Assembly (NCBI GenBank): GCA_036001225.1
Contig: DASYUM010000264.1
Coordinates: 1-26,761, forward strand
DNA: 26,761 nucleotides
Direction: 5' to 3'
From: DASYUM01 sp036001225
Lineage (GTDB): Bacteria > Methylomirabilota > Methylomirabilia > Rokubacteriales > DASRDR01
Shown here: positions 6,974 to 14,144 of the stretch, in pieces
How positions within the stretch are numbered: position 1 is the stretch's first letter
Layout: each line of letters begins with the position of its first letter
Translations under genes and position numbers: made by a program
The notes under the pieces: model-generated
Told to the model about the DNA's origin: nothing
Seen by the model: the letters and a program-made list of their open reading frames with translations, nothing else
Database searches by the model: none

Positions 6974-7620
6974 AGATCTTCCTCGACACCGCCAACCTGA
7001 AGGAGCTGCAGGACGTCGCCGACATGGGTCTGCTCGACGGGGTCACCACGAACCCGTCCCTCATCGCCAAGGAGAAGCGGCCGTTCCGCGACCTGGTCGA
7101 CGAGATCTGCCGGATCGTGGAAGGCGTCGTCAACCTCGAGGTGACGGCGACCGATACGGCCGGCATGGTGAGCGAGGGGCGGGAGCTGGCCAAGATCGCG
7201 CCCAACGTCGTGGTGAAGCTTCCCACCACGTCGGAGGGGGTCAAGGCGCTCCGCATCCTGACCCGAGAAGGCCTCAAGACGAACCTCACGCTCTGTTTCT
7301 CGCCGACCCAGGCCCTGCTGGTCGCCAAGGCCGGCGCCACCTACGTGAGCCCGTTCCTGGGCCGGCTCGACGACATCGCCCACGTCGGCATGGATCTGAT
7401 CCGGACCATCCGGACGATCTACGACAACTACGACTTCAAGACCCAGATCCTGGCCGCCTCGCTCCGGAATCCGCTCCACATCGTGGATGCGGCGACCGCC
7501 GGCGCCGACGTGGCCACCATGCCGTACGCGGTCTTCCAGATGCTCCTCAAGCATCCCCTCACCGACATCGGGCTGAAGAAGTTTTTGGACGACTGGCAGA
7601 AAGCCGGCCTGAAGATTTGA
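6970..7620 (+). CDS. tal: small-type transaldolase (TalC/MipB/FSA family)
   Basis: The 216 residues give a complete class I aldolase barrel of the short transaldolase/fructose-6-phosphate aldolase family. The Schiff-base lysine is K83 in 'VVVKLPTT'. 'GVTTNPSLI' at 24-32 is the phosphate/substrate region. Two positions that separate the activities point to transaldolase: Glu57 in 'NLEVTAT', where E. coli FSA has Gln, and Phe129 in 'SPFLGR', where FSA has Tyr. The likely reaction is transfer of dihydroxyacetone between sedoheptulose 7-phosphate and glyceraldehyde 3-phosphate in the pentose phosphate pathway, in the cytoplasm. The ATG overlaps the upstream stop. No other pentose phosphate gene is present. 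The gene is followed by three perfect hairpins. Confidence 0.92.
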   Translation: MKIFLDTANLKELQDVADMGLLDGVTTNPSLIAKEKRPFRDLVDEICRIVEGVVNLEVTATDTAGMVSEGRELAKIAPNVVVKLPTTSEGVKALRILTREGLKTNLTLCFSPTQALLVAKAGATYVSPFLGRLDDIAHVGMDLIRTIRTIYDNYDFKTQILAASLRNPLHIVDAATAGADVATMPYAVFQMLLKHPLTDIGLKKFLDDWQKAGLKI

Positions 7621-7622
7621 CT

Positions 7623-7693
7623 TCGGAGGGGGGCGCTGCCCCCCTCCGACGGCCCTCCCGGCGAAGCCGGGCCGTTCGGCGTTCGCCGAACGG
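7623..7693 (+). terminator. triple stem-loop array after transaldolase
   Basis: Three perfect hairpins follow one another directly. The first has 11-bp arms 7623-7633 (TCGGAGGGGGG) and 7639-7649 with a 5-base loop. The second has 6-bp arms 7657-7662 (CCCGGC) and 7666-7671 with loop GAA. The third has 9-bp arms 7672-7680 (CCGTTCGGC) and 7685-7693 with a 4-base loop. None is followed by a T tract, so this is not a canonical intrinsic terminator. It may act as a bidirectional or Rho-assisted stop, an mRNA stabiliser, or a REP-like repeat. Confidence 0.65.
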
Positions 7694-7737
7694 ATCGGGC
7701 CTGCCTTCCCCCGATCACGCCGGCGCCGTTTACTGCG

Positions 7738-8454
7738 TTGTCGGTGGTTGAGATCGGGGAGCGGCTGGCGGCACTGGACTGGGACGAAATCGAGGCCGCG
7801 CTCGGGGAGTGGGGCTACGCCAAGACGCCGCCGATCCTCACCCCCGCCGAGTGCAGCGGACTCGTCGCGCTCTACGCCGACGACGCGCGCTTCCGCAGCC
7901 GGATCGACATGGCGCGCTACCGGTTCGGTGTCGGCGACTACAAGTACTTCGCCCACCCGCTCCCGCCGCTGGTCGCCGCCCTCCGGGAGCACGCATACCC
8001 GCCGCTGGCCGCCATCGCCAACCGGTGGCAGGGGGCGCTGGGCGCCCGCGAGCGCTATCCCGCCGACCTGGCCGGGCTCCTTGCCCGCTGCCGGAAGGCC
8101 GGGCAGACCAAGCCGACGCCGCTCCTGCTCCACTACGAGGCGGGCGGCTACAACTGCCTGCACCGGGACCTGTATGGCCCGCTCGCCTTCCCGCTCCAGC
8201 TCACCGGCTTCCTGACCCGGCCGGGCGCGGACTACACGGGGGGCGAATTCCTCCTGGTGGAGCAGCGGCCGCGCGCCCAGTCGCGGGGCGAGGCGATCAC
8301 GACCGAGCAGGGGGAGCTGGTGATCTTCGCGACCAGCGAGCGGCCGGTGAAGGGGGCCCGCGGCTACTTCCGGGGCGCCATGCGCCACGGGGTGAGTCGG
8401 GTGAGGTCGGGCGCCCGCTATACCCTCGGGATCATCTTCCACGACGCGAAGTAG
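7738..8454 (+). CDS. 2-oxoglutarate/Fe(II)-dependent oxygenase
   Basis: The 238 residues contain the iron-binding facial triad H142-R-D144 ('LHRDLYG') and H217 ('MRHGVS'), with R227 ('ARYTLGI') placed to bind 2-oxoglutarate. The double-stranded beta-helix region runs from about 125 to 236 and includes 'LLLHYEAGGYN' and 'YTGGEFLLVEQ', as in prolyl-hydroxylase-like proteins. The family hydroxylates small molecules, peptides or lipids using O2; the substrate is unknown. The N-terminal 120 residues are a helical extension. The start is uncertain: TTG at 7738 is the earliest after the hairpins, and GTG at 7744 is possible; neither has a good ribosome binding site. It stands alone and converges with the DUF6335-like gene 17 bp downstream. 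Confidence 0.85.
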   Translation: MSVVEIGERLAALDWDEIEAALGEWGYAKTPPILTPAECSGLVALYADDARFRSRIDMARYRFGVGDYKYFAHPLPPLVAALREHAYPPLAAIANRWQGALGARERYPADLAGLLARCRKAGQTKPTPLLLHYEAGGYNCLHRDLYGPLAFPLQLTGFLTRPGADYTGGEFLLVEQRPRAQSRGEAITTEQGELVIFATSERPVKGARGYFRGAMRHGVSRVRSGARYTLGIIFHDAK

Positions 8455-8471
8455 CGTCGTCCGCGGCGCGC

Positions 8472-8954
8472 CTAGCCTTCCTGCCGATGGCGCCGGCGGT
8501 CGCGGGCGTCCAGGATCTCCGAGGAGGTGCGAAGCGCCTCGTCGGGCGCGCGGGGCACGCCGAGGGCCGCGCCGAGGTCGTCCACCACGCTCTGGTCGGG
8601 CGTGGCCACCGTCCCCCCGACCGCCTCCTCCCCGACGCTGGCCGCTCGCTCCCAGTCGGCATCCACGTCGCCCCCCGAGAGCTTGGGGCTCGTGGCGTGA
8701 TGCTGGGCGAGCCGGGCAGCGGCCTCGCGTTCCCGGTCGCTCCGGATGATCGTCGCCTCCCGCGGAGGCGGGCCCAGGATGTCGCGGCGGGCCGGCGGGG
8801 CGCCTGGACGGGGCGCCTTCTTCTTCCGCCGCTTCGCCGGCGTGGAGGCCCGCGCCTTCGAGGCCCGGCGGGGCTTCGCCGTCTTCGAGCGCCGGACGGG
8901 CTTCGCGTTGCGGCCGCGCGGCCGCCGTCGGCGGGCTGCCTTTTTTCGTGCCAT
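8472..8954 (-). CDS. DUF6335-like protein with histone-H1-like basic N-terminal tail
   Basis: The 160 residues fall into two parts. Residues 1-57 are almost only Lys, Arg, Ala, Pro, Ser and Thr, with runs such as KRRKKK, resembling histone-H1-like nucleoid protein tails. Residues of about 80-155 contain 'TSPKLSGGDVDADWE', 'VGEEAVGG' and 'TPDQSVVDDLGAALGV'. I recognise this pattern from DUF6335, a family of unknown function common in cyanobacteria. The ATG at 8954 has a GGAGGA ribosome binding site that overlaps the stop codon of mlaC, so the two genes form an operon. The basic tail suggests nucleic acid binding; the acidic C-terminal domain is unassigned. The tail could instead be low-complexity filler, but its length and composition argue for function. 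Confidence 0.7.
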   Translation of the reverse strand: MARKKAARRRRPRGRNAKPVRRSKTAKPRRASKARASTPAKRRKKKAPRPGAPPARRDILGPPPREATIIRSDREREAAARLAQHHATSPKLSGGDVDADWERAASVGEEAVGGTVATPDQSVVDDLGAALGVPRAPDEALRTSSEILDARDRRRHRQEG

Positions 8955-8966
8955 ACCGGTGTCCTC

Positions 8967-9608
8967 CTACTGGGTCGGGGCGGCCTTCCGCGTCCTGTGC
9001 TCCGCGGCGACCTCGAGCTGCTTCTGCTCCATCTTCTTGACCAGCTCCTCGTAAGACGACTGCATGATGATCTTGTTGAACTGGGTCCGGTAGTTGGCGA
9101 CCAGGCTCACCCGCTCGATCAACACGTCGAAGGCTTCCCAGCGGTTACCGGCCTTCCGCATTCGGTAGTCGAGCGGGATCTCGGTCCCGCGCTGGGTCAC
9201 GACCTTGGACCGCACCGTGACCGTGTCGCCGTCGTCGGCCTGCTCGGGGAGATAGACGATCTTCTCCCCGCTGTAGGCCTCGATCTTCCCGACGTAGGAG
9301 CTTTCCAGGAGGTCCGTGAACAACTCGGTGAAATGCTTCCGCTGCTCGGGGCTGCGCTCCTTCCAGTGCCTGGCCAGCGCGTCCTGAGTCATCGCCTCGA
9401 AGTTGAAAAGCCCGCGGGCGACCTCGCGGATCTGGGTTCGGCGCTTTTCGGCGTTCTTGGGCTGCTTGAGCCGAGGGTCCTGGACGATCTTGAGCACCCG
9501 GTCGACGGATGCCTTCACCTGGTCGGTGGCCGGGCCGGCCCAGGCCGTGGCGGCGGCCAGCGCGACACCCACCGCCATCGTCACGGCGAATCCCTTCGCT
9601 GGGGTCAT
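8967..9608 (-). CDS. mlaC: MlaC/Ttg2D-family periplasmic phospholipid-binding protein
   Basis: The 213 residues begin with a Sec signal peptide (hydrophobic 6-22, cleavage near 'AWAG'). The MlaC/Tol-Ttg2 domain follows with 'VKASVDRVLKIVQD', 'GLFNFEAMTQDALARHW', 'FTELFTDLLESSYVGKIEAYSGE' and 'VLIERVSLVANYRTQFNKII'. MlaC carries phospholipid across the periplasm between the outer-membrane MlaA complex and the inner-membrane MlaFEDB transporter, or in this branch possibly hopanoids or other lipids. No mlaA, mlaD, mlaE or mlaF lies in the window, so the gene is an orphan here. The ATG at 9608 is chosen because AGGAGGAGA lies just upstream; an in-frame ATG at 9635 would add nine basic residues and lacks a site. 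Presence implies a diderm cell. Confidence 0.9.
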   Translation of the reverse strand: MTPAKGFAVTMAVGVALAAATAWAGPATDQVKASVDRVLKIVQDPRLKQPKNAEKRRTQIREVARGLFNFEAMTQDALARHWKERSPEQRKHFTELFTDLLESSYVGKIEAYSGEKIVYLPEQADDGDTVTVRSKVVTQRGTEIPLDYRMRKAGNRWEAFDVLIERVSLVANYRTQFNKIIMQSSYEELVKKMEQKQLEVAAEHRTRKAAPTQ

Positions 9609-9678
9609 AATCGTTCTCCTCCTTGGGCAAGGCAAGCCGCGTGCCGGCTGCCGTCCTCAGCGGTTGGACGGGGCGAGC

Positions 9679-9710
9679 CGGGCCGGCGTTCGGCCCGTCA
9701 GTTCTCTGAC
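9679..9710 (-). terminator. two hairpins between the LLM operon and mlaC
   Basis: Arms 9679-9685 (CGGGCCG) and 9691-9697 form a 7-bp stem with a 5-base loop. A second stem, GTCAG at 9697-9701 with CTGAC at 9706-9710, has a 4-base loop. They share base 9697, so they compete slightly or stack. They lie just past the stop of the minus-strand LLM gene. No T tract follows. Confidence 0.4.
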
Positions 9711-9717
9711 AGCCGGC

Positions 9718-10740
9718 TCAGATCCGGCCGAGGAGGACACCGGCGAAGGCCTCGATGGCCCCGCGCTCGGTACGGCTCTCCAGCGGAAGATACGGCGCGA
9801 GGCGGTCGAGCAGGCCAGCGTACCGGGCGGTGAGGGCGGCGGCCAGCCCGTCGAACGGCGCCTGGACGGCGAAGGCCTCGAGCATCTCGTCGGTGATGAG
9901 CGCCGCCATCCCGGGCCAGTCCCCTTCCACCGACTTCCGGTGGAGCCGCGGCATCAGGTCGGCCCAGCCGTGGGCGGCCAACACCGGCTCGTAGGTCCGG
10001 GTCGAGGCGTAGAAGGCGACCTGGGCCCGGACCTGCTCGCGGGCCTCCGCCGTCTCGGCCGGCGTCCGTCCGGTGACCATGAAGACCGAGGTGATCAGGG
10101 TGATGTCGGCGCGACGCCGCCCGCTCTTGGCCAGCCCCGCCTCGATGTGGGGGAGGGCGAACTCCCGGAGATACTTGACCGAGTGGAAGGGGTGGAGGTG
10201 GACTCCCTCGCACAGCTCGCCGGCCAGCCGGAGGTTGTAGGCGTTGACGGCCGCGATGTAGATGGGGATCCGCGGGTGCGCGATGGGCATCGGGGCGAAG
10301 AACGGGGTCATGAGCGTGAGATTGTAGTGCTCGCTGCGGAAGTCGAGCCGCTGGCCGGTCTGCCAGCACTCCCACAGCGCCCGGAGCGCCCCAATGTAGT
10401 CGCGGAGGCGCGGGCCCGGCGCCGTCCAGGGGACCGAGAAGCGGCGCTCGTTGTGGCCCTTGACCTGAGTCCCGAGCCCCAGGAGCAGGCGGCCCCCGGA
10501 GGCGGCCTGGAGATCCCAGGCGGTGTGGGCGACCACGGTCGGGCTTCGCGGAAAGGCGACGACAATGGCGGTGCCGAGGCTCACCCGACTGGTGTGCTCG
10601 GCGGCCAGCGCCAGCGGCAGGAACGGGTCGTGCTTCGTCTCCGACGCCCACAGGCCGTCGAAGCCCAGGGCTTCCGCGTCGCGGGCGAGGGCGGGGACGT
10701 CGCGGAGGCTGTCGATGGCGATGTTGATGTCGAGTTTCAT
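9718..10740 (-). CDS. LLM-class F420-dependent-type oxidoreductase (TIGR03617-like)
   Basis: The 340 residues are a second luciferase-like monooxygenase barrel, clearly different from the one at 5604. Landmarks are 'MKLDINIAIDSLRDVPALA', 'EALGFDGLWASETKHDPFLPL', 'SRVSLGTAIVVAFPRSP', 'GGRLLLGLGTQVKGHNERRF' and 'HPRIPIYIAAVN'. 'ETKHDPFLPLALAAEHT' together with 'QVKGHNERRF' is characteristic of the TIGR03617 subgroup. It probably binds F420; the substrate is unknown. The ATG at 10738-10740 is 3 bp past the htpX stop, so it is the last gene of the ligase-lemA-htpX operon. No signal peptide is seen. Association with membrane-stress genes is odd for this family and may only reflect operon shuffling. 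Confidence 0.87.
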   Translation of the reverse strand: MKLDINIAIDSLRDVPALARDAEALGFDGLWASETKHDPFLPLALAAEHTSRVSLGTAIVVAFPRSPTVVAHTAWDLQAASGGRLLLGLGTQVKGHNERRFSVPWTAPGPRLRDYIGALRALWECWQTGQRLDFRSEHYNLTLMTPFFAPMPIAHPRIPIYIAAVNAYNLRLAGELCEGVHLHPFHSVKYLREFALPHIEAGLAKSGRRRADITLITSVFMVTGRTPAETAEAREQVRAQVAFYASTRTYEPVLAAHGWADLMPRLHRKSVEGDWPGMAALITDEMLEAFAVQAPFDGLAAALTARYAGLLDRLAPYLPLESRTERGAIEAFAGVLLGRI

Positions 10741-10743
10741 CGG

Positions 10744-11772
10744 TCAAGCCTGGTAGGCCATCGCTTCCAGCCGCGCAATCCGCTCCTGGATCGGCGGGTG
10801 CGTGGCCAGCAGATCGGCGAAGGCGCCCTCGCGCTCGTTCACGGCCCGCTCGAGCGGATCGGTGATGCAGAGGTGGGCGGAGCCCCGGGCCACCCGGCGC
10901 GTGGGCGCCGTGGCTGCCGCCAGCTTCCGCAGCGCGTTGGCCAGCCCTATCGGGTTCCGGGTCAGCTCGGCGCCCGAGGCGTCGGCCAGGTACTCCCGGC
11001 TCCGGGAGACCGCGGTGGCCAGGAGCTGGCCGACGATGGGCGCCAGGATGATGGCGAGCAGCCAGACCACGAAGACGACCACCGCGACCGGGCCCGAGAT
11101 CGGACTCCGGTCGTCATCGTCGCTCCGCCCGCGCAGGCGCACGTTGCGGGCCCAGTCGCTGAGGAGGAGCACCGCGCCGAGAAGGGCGGCGACCACGGTC
11201 ATCGTCCGGATGTCGTAGTTCCGGATGTGCGACATCTCGTGGGCGATCACCCCCTGCAGCTCGTCCCGGTTCATCGCCATGAGGAGCCCGGTGGTGACCG
11301 CGATCGAGGCGTGCTCGGGGTCCCGGCCGGTCGCGAACGCGTTCGGATCCGGCTCGTCGAGGACGTAGACCTTCGGCATCGGGAGCCCGGACGCGATGGC
11401 CATCTCGGTGACCACGTTCACGAGGACGCGCGCGTTGGGATCGTCGAGGCGGACCGGCCGCGCCTGGCTGGAGGCGAGGACCGCCCGGTCCCCGAAGCGG
11501 TAGCCGAAGAAGGCCGACACTCCGCCCACCGCCGTGGCCAGCAGCGCCGCCACCGGGATCGGCGTCTGGCCCCGGCGGACGGTGCGGGCCGCGTCGTAGC
11601 CGAAGACGAAGAGGTCGAACCCGAACCCGAGGAAGGCGAGGAACAGCACGAACCCGCCGATGAGGACCCAGGTCGTGCGCCGGTTGGCTGCCTGCTCGGC
11701 GAAGAGGTTACGCGGGGTCTTGGAGCCGGCGTGGACCGGTTGGGCGGCCGCCATGGGGTCAGACGGAGTCAT
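10744..11772 (-). CDS. htpX: HtpX-like M48 membrane metalloprotease
   Basis: The 342 residues contain the zinc motif H178-E179-x-x-H182 ('AHEMSHIRNYD') and the third ligand Glu260 in 'SREYLADASGAEL'. Membrane segments are predicted at about 34-56, 72-92, 190-206 and 226-252, with the active site between the second pair as in HtpX. 'PDPNAFATG' is also family-typical. HtpX degrades misfolded inner-membrane proteins. The ATG at 11772 lies 4 bp past the lemA stop; a second ATG (Met7) is possible. LemA next to HtpX is a pairing seen widely in bacteria. The N-terminal 30 residues before the first helix are longer than in E. coli HtpX. Confidence 0.92.
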   Translation of the reverse strand: MTPSDPMAAAQPVHAGSKTPRNLFAEQAANRRTTWVLIGGFVLFLAFLGFGFDLFVFGYDAARTVRRGQTPIPVAALLATAVGGVSAFFGYRFGDRAVLASSQARPVRLDDPNARVLVNVVTEMAIASGLPMPKVYVLDEPDPNAFATGRDPEHASIAVTTGLLMAMNRDELQGVIAHEMSHIRNYDIRTMTVVAALLGAVLLLSDWARNVRLRGRSDDDDRSPISGPVAVVVFVVWLLAIILAPIVGQLLATAVSRSREYLADASGAELTRNPIGLANALRKLAAATAPTRRVARGSAHLCITDPLERAVNEREGAFADLLATHPPIQERIARLEAMAYQA

Positions 11773-11776
11773 GCCC

Positions 11777-12328
11777 TCAGCGGGCGCCGAGGTCCACCCG
11801 CGGCACCGCCCGCTCGGCGGCGTCCATCTGGAAGAACTCGGCGGGCTGGAACCCGAGGCCGGTCGCCACGAGGTTCAGGGGAAATACCTGCTGGCGGGTG
11901 TTGTAGCGGGCGACCATGTCGTTGTAGAGCTGGCGGGCGAACCCGATCCGGTTCTCCGTGCTCACCAGCTCCTCCTGGAGGACGAGGACGTTCTGGTTGG
12001 CCTTGAGGTCGGGGTAGCGCTCCATCACCGCCATCAGCCCCGCCACCGCTTGGCTGAGCCGGCCTTCGGCGGCGCCGGCCTGGGCGGCGCCGGAAGCGGT
12101 CATTGCGCGCGTCCGGGCCTCGGTCACTCGCTGGAGCACCTCGCGCTCGTGCTGGAGGTAGCCCTTCACGGCCTCGACCAGGTTCGGGATGAGGTCGTGG
12201 CGGCGCTTGAGCTGGACGTCGATCTGCGCCCACGCGTTCTTCACCTGGTTCCGCAGCCACACCAGGCTGTTGTAGAGCCAGACGAGGATGCCCACCAGCA
12301 CGGCCAGGACTACCCACAGCAGACTCAT
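11777..12328 (-). CDS. lemA: LemA family protein
   Basis: The 183 residues start with one membrane helix (about 2-22) and a short extracytoplasmic N-terminus. 'YNSLVWLRNQVKNAWAQID', 'KRRHDLIPNLVEAVKGY' and 'ENRIGFARQLYNDMVARYN' follow, then 'FPLNLVATGLGF' and 'AEFFQMD'. These are the conserved blocks of LemA, a helical-bundle cytoplasmic domain whose biochemical role is not settled. The length is normal. The ATG at 12328 follows GAGGAAGG by about nine bases. It sits 45 bp after the acyl-AMP ligase and 4 bp before htpX, so the proteins probably act together at the inner membrane. Confidence 0.95.
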   Translation of the reverse strand: MSLLWVVLAVLVGILVWLYNSLVWLRNQVKNAWAQIDVQLKRRHDLIPNLVEAVKGYLQHEREVLQRVTEARTRAMTASGAAQAGAAEGRLSQAVAGLMAVMERYPDLKANQNVLVLQEELVSTENRIGFARQLYNDMVARYNTRQQVFPLNLVATGLGFQPAEFFQMDAAERAVPRVDLGAR

Positions 12329-12373
12329 GGGTCTCGCCCTTCCTCAAATACGGTAGCGGCGAAGCCCGGCGCC

Positions 12374-13984
12374 TCAGCCACCGGCTGAGCCGGTGGCGTG
12401 GAGCACGCAGTCGCCCAGGGTGCCGGCGGCCAGCTGAGCCGCCAGGGCGGCGCGCTGGATCTTGCCGCTGGAGGTCTTGGGGATGGTGTGGGGGCGGACC
12501 AGCAGGACACGCGCGGGCCGCAGCCCGCGCCGCCGGTGCAGCTCGGCGGCGATACCGCGAGCCAGCGCCGAGAGCTGGTCGGCGGGGACGGCCTCGTGGC
12601 GGAGCTCGGCGACGATGTGGAGGCGCTGCGTGCCCGTCCGCGCGCTCTCGATCCCGACCGCGGCCGAGTAGCGGATCCACGAGAGCCCGTCCACGATCTC
12701 CTCGACGTCGGCGGGGGCGACGTTGGCGCCGCCCACGATGATCAGGTCCTTGATGCGCCCGGTCACGTAGAGGTACCCCTCGGCGTCGAGGAAGCCGAGG
12801 TCCTCGGTGTGGAGCCAGCCGTCCCGGAGGACGCGGTCGCTGGCGTCAGGGTCGCGGTAGTAGCCCTGCATGACGCCGGGGCTCTGGACCAGGATCTCCC
12901 CGCCGGCGCCCACCGCCGCCCCGGGCCGACCGTCGGCTCCGGCGATGGCTACCCGCACCCCCGGGCAGGGGTGGCCGACCGAGACGACGCTGCCCGAGTC
13001 GTCGAGGCGGACCGGGTGACCCGGCGGCCAGATGGCCACCGCCAGGGTCGCCTCGGCGAGCCCGTACGCCGGGCAGAAGGCGTTCTTGACCGCGAAGCGC
13101 TCCTCGAAGGCCCGGATGGTCGAGAGCCGCACCGTCTCGGCGCCGGAGAGCGCCATCCGCAGGCTTCCGAGATCGAGGCCGGTCGGGTCCCCGACGTTCC
13201 GTACGCAGTTCCGGTAGCCGAAGTCGGGGGCCACCGTGAAGACACCGCGGTGGGCGGTGATCGCCTCCAGCCAGGCCCGCGGGTTGCGCAGGTCCGGAGG
13301 CAGGAGGACGAGGGGCGCGCCGGTGTACAGCGGCACGAAACCGCACCCGATCAGCCCCATGTCGTGGTAGAGCGGGAGCCAGCTCACCACGGTGTCCGCC
13401 GGCCCCATGCCCACCGCTTCCCGCATCAGCCGCACCGTCGCCACCACGTTGGCGTGGGTCAGGACCACGCCGCGCGGCACCGCGGTGCTCCCCGAGGTGT
13501 ACTGGAGGAAGCAGACGTCGTCCTCCCGCAGCGCCGGCAGCCGGGCCGGAGGCGAACCTTCCTCCAGGCGGTCCGGGGTCAGGTAGTGGCGGACGGCGGG
13601 CGCCTCGGCCCGGGCCGCCTCGACGTCGTCGCGGAACCAGTCCACCGTGATGACGGCTTGCGCCTCGGCGTCGCGGAAGATCCGGGCCTTCAGTTCCGGC
13701 GCCAGCGTCGGGTAGAGGGGCACCGGCACCGCCCCGATCGCCACCGCTCCGAAGAAGGCGAAGAAGAATTCCTCGCAGGTGGGCAGGACGAGCACGACCT
13801 TGTCCCCCGGCCCGAGGCCGAGCCCGGCGAGGGCGCCCGCGTAACGGAGGCTGGTGGCATGAAGCCGGCTGCAGGTGAGCGGGCGATCGAAGAGCGTCAG
13901 GTAGAGGCCGTCGGGATCGGCGGCCCCTCGCCCGGCCACGAAGTCCCACAGCGTCCGGGCCGACGCGGAACCCCAGAGCGTCAT
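12374..13984 (-). CDS. fatty-acyl-AMP ligase-like adenylate-forming enzyme
   Basis: The 536 residues carry the ANL superfamily core. The phosphate loop is at 162-173 ('YTSGSTAVPRGV'), 'LPLYHDMGLIG' at 203-213, 'YGLAEATL' at 307-314, 'TGRIKDLIIVGG' near 408-419 and the catalytic Lys508 in 'PKTSSGKIQR'. 'YHDMGLIG' and 'GRIKDLII' are typical of fatty-acyl-AMP ligases, which activate long-chain acids and pass them to acyl carriers or other nucleophiles. At 536 residues it is somewhat shorter than many of them. The phosphate loop deviates from consensus TGxPKG to TAVPRG. No carrier protein or polyketide synthase is nearby. The ATG at 13984 has no leader room: an extended -10 lies just upstream. 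It heads the lemA-htpX operon. Confidence 0.85.
   Translation of the reverse strand: MTLWGSASARTLWDFVAGRGAADPDGLYLTLFDRPLTCSRLHATSLRYAGALAGLGLGPGDKVVLVLPTCEEFFFAFFGAVAIGAVPVPLYPTLAPELKARIFRDAEAQAVITVDWFRDDVEAARAEAPAVRHYLTPDRLEEGSPPARLPALREDDVCFLQYTSGSTAVPRGVVLTHANVVATVRLMREAVGMGPADTVVSWLPLYHDMGLIGCGFVPLYTGAPLVLLPPDLRNPRAWLEAITAHRGVFTVAPDFGYRNCVRNVGDPTGLDLGSLRMALSGAETVRLSTIRAFEERFAVKNAFCPAYGLAEATLAVAIWPPGHPVRLDDSGSVVSVGHPCPGVRVAIAGADGRPGAAVGAGGEILVQSPGVMQGYYRDPDASDRVLRDGWLHTEDLGFLDAEGYLYVTGRIKDLIIVGGANVAPADVEEIVDGLSWIRYSAAVGIESARTGTQRLHIVAELRHEAVPADQLSALARGIAAELHRRRGLRPARVLLVRPHTIPKTSSGKIQRAALAAQLAAGTLGDCVLHATGSAGG
12377..12397 (-). terminator. perfect hairpin at the end of the ligase gene
   Basis: Arms 12377-12385 and 12389-12397 (GCCACCGGC / GCCGGTGGC) form a 9-bp stem with a 3-base loop. 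It lies in the last codons of the ligase gene and ends directly before the TGA. It has no T tract; it may stall ribosomes or polymerase, or partially terminate before lemA. Confidence 0.35.
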
Positions 13985-13994
13985 GAGCGGGCCG

Positions 13995-14003
13995 ATTGTA
14001 GCA
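13995..14003 (-). promoter_or_regulatory. extended -10 promoter of the ligase-lemA-htpX operon
   Basis: On the minus strand TGC precedes TACAAT (14000-13995), giving the extended -10 form TGnTAnAAT. No -35 is seen. Transcription would begin near 13988, only about four bases before the ATG at 13984, so the message would be almost leaderless. Confidence 0.5.
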
Positions 14004-14144
14004 CTCTCGGGAATCGCCCTGGGCGTCGGGAAACCCCTAACCGGCCGGCAGCCGTTGCGCCACCTGGACGAATTCTCGCCACCATCATCGGCTGCCAGCC
14101 GAGTAACCGCGCGTCATCCTGGAAGAGCGACGCTGGCACGCGAC

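Noticed and set aside
9403..12006. 867-codon plus-strand frame
   Set aside because: Antisense to mlaC, LLM, htpX and lemA; no domain signal.
13983..14144. Earlier start for the 14145 gene
   Set aside because: The extra 54 residues are not domain-like and overlap the minus-strand promoter and start codon of the ligase.
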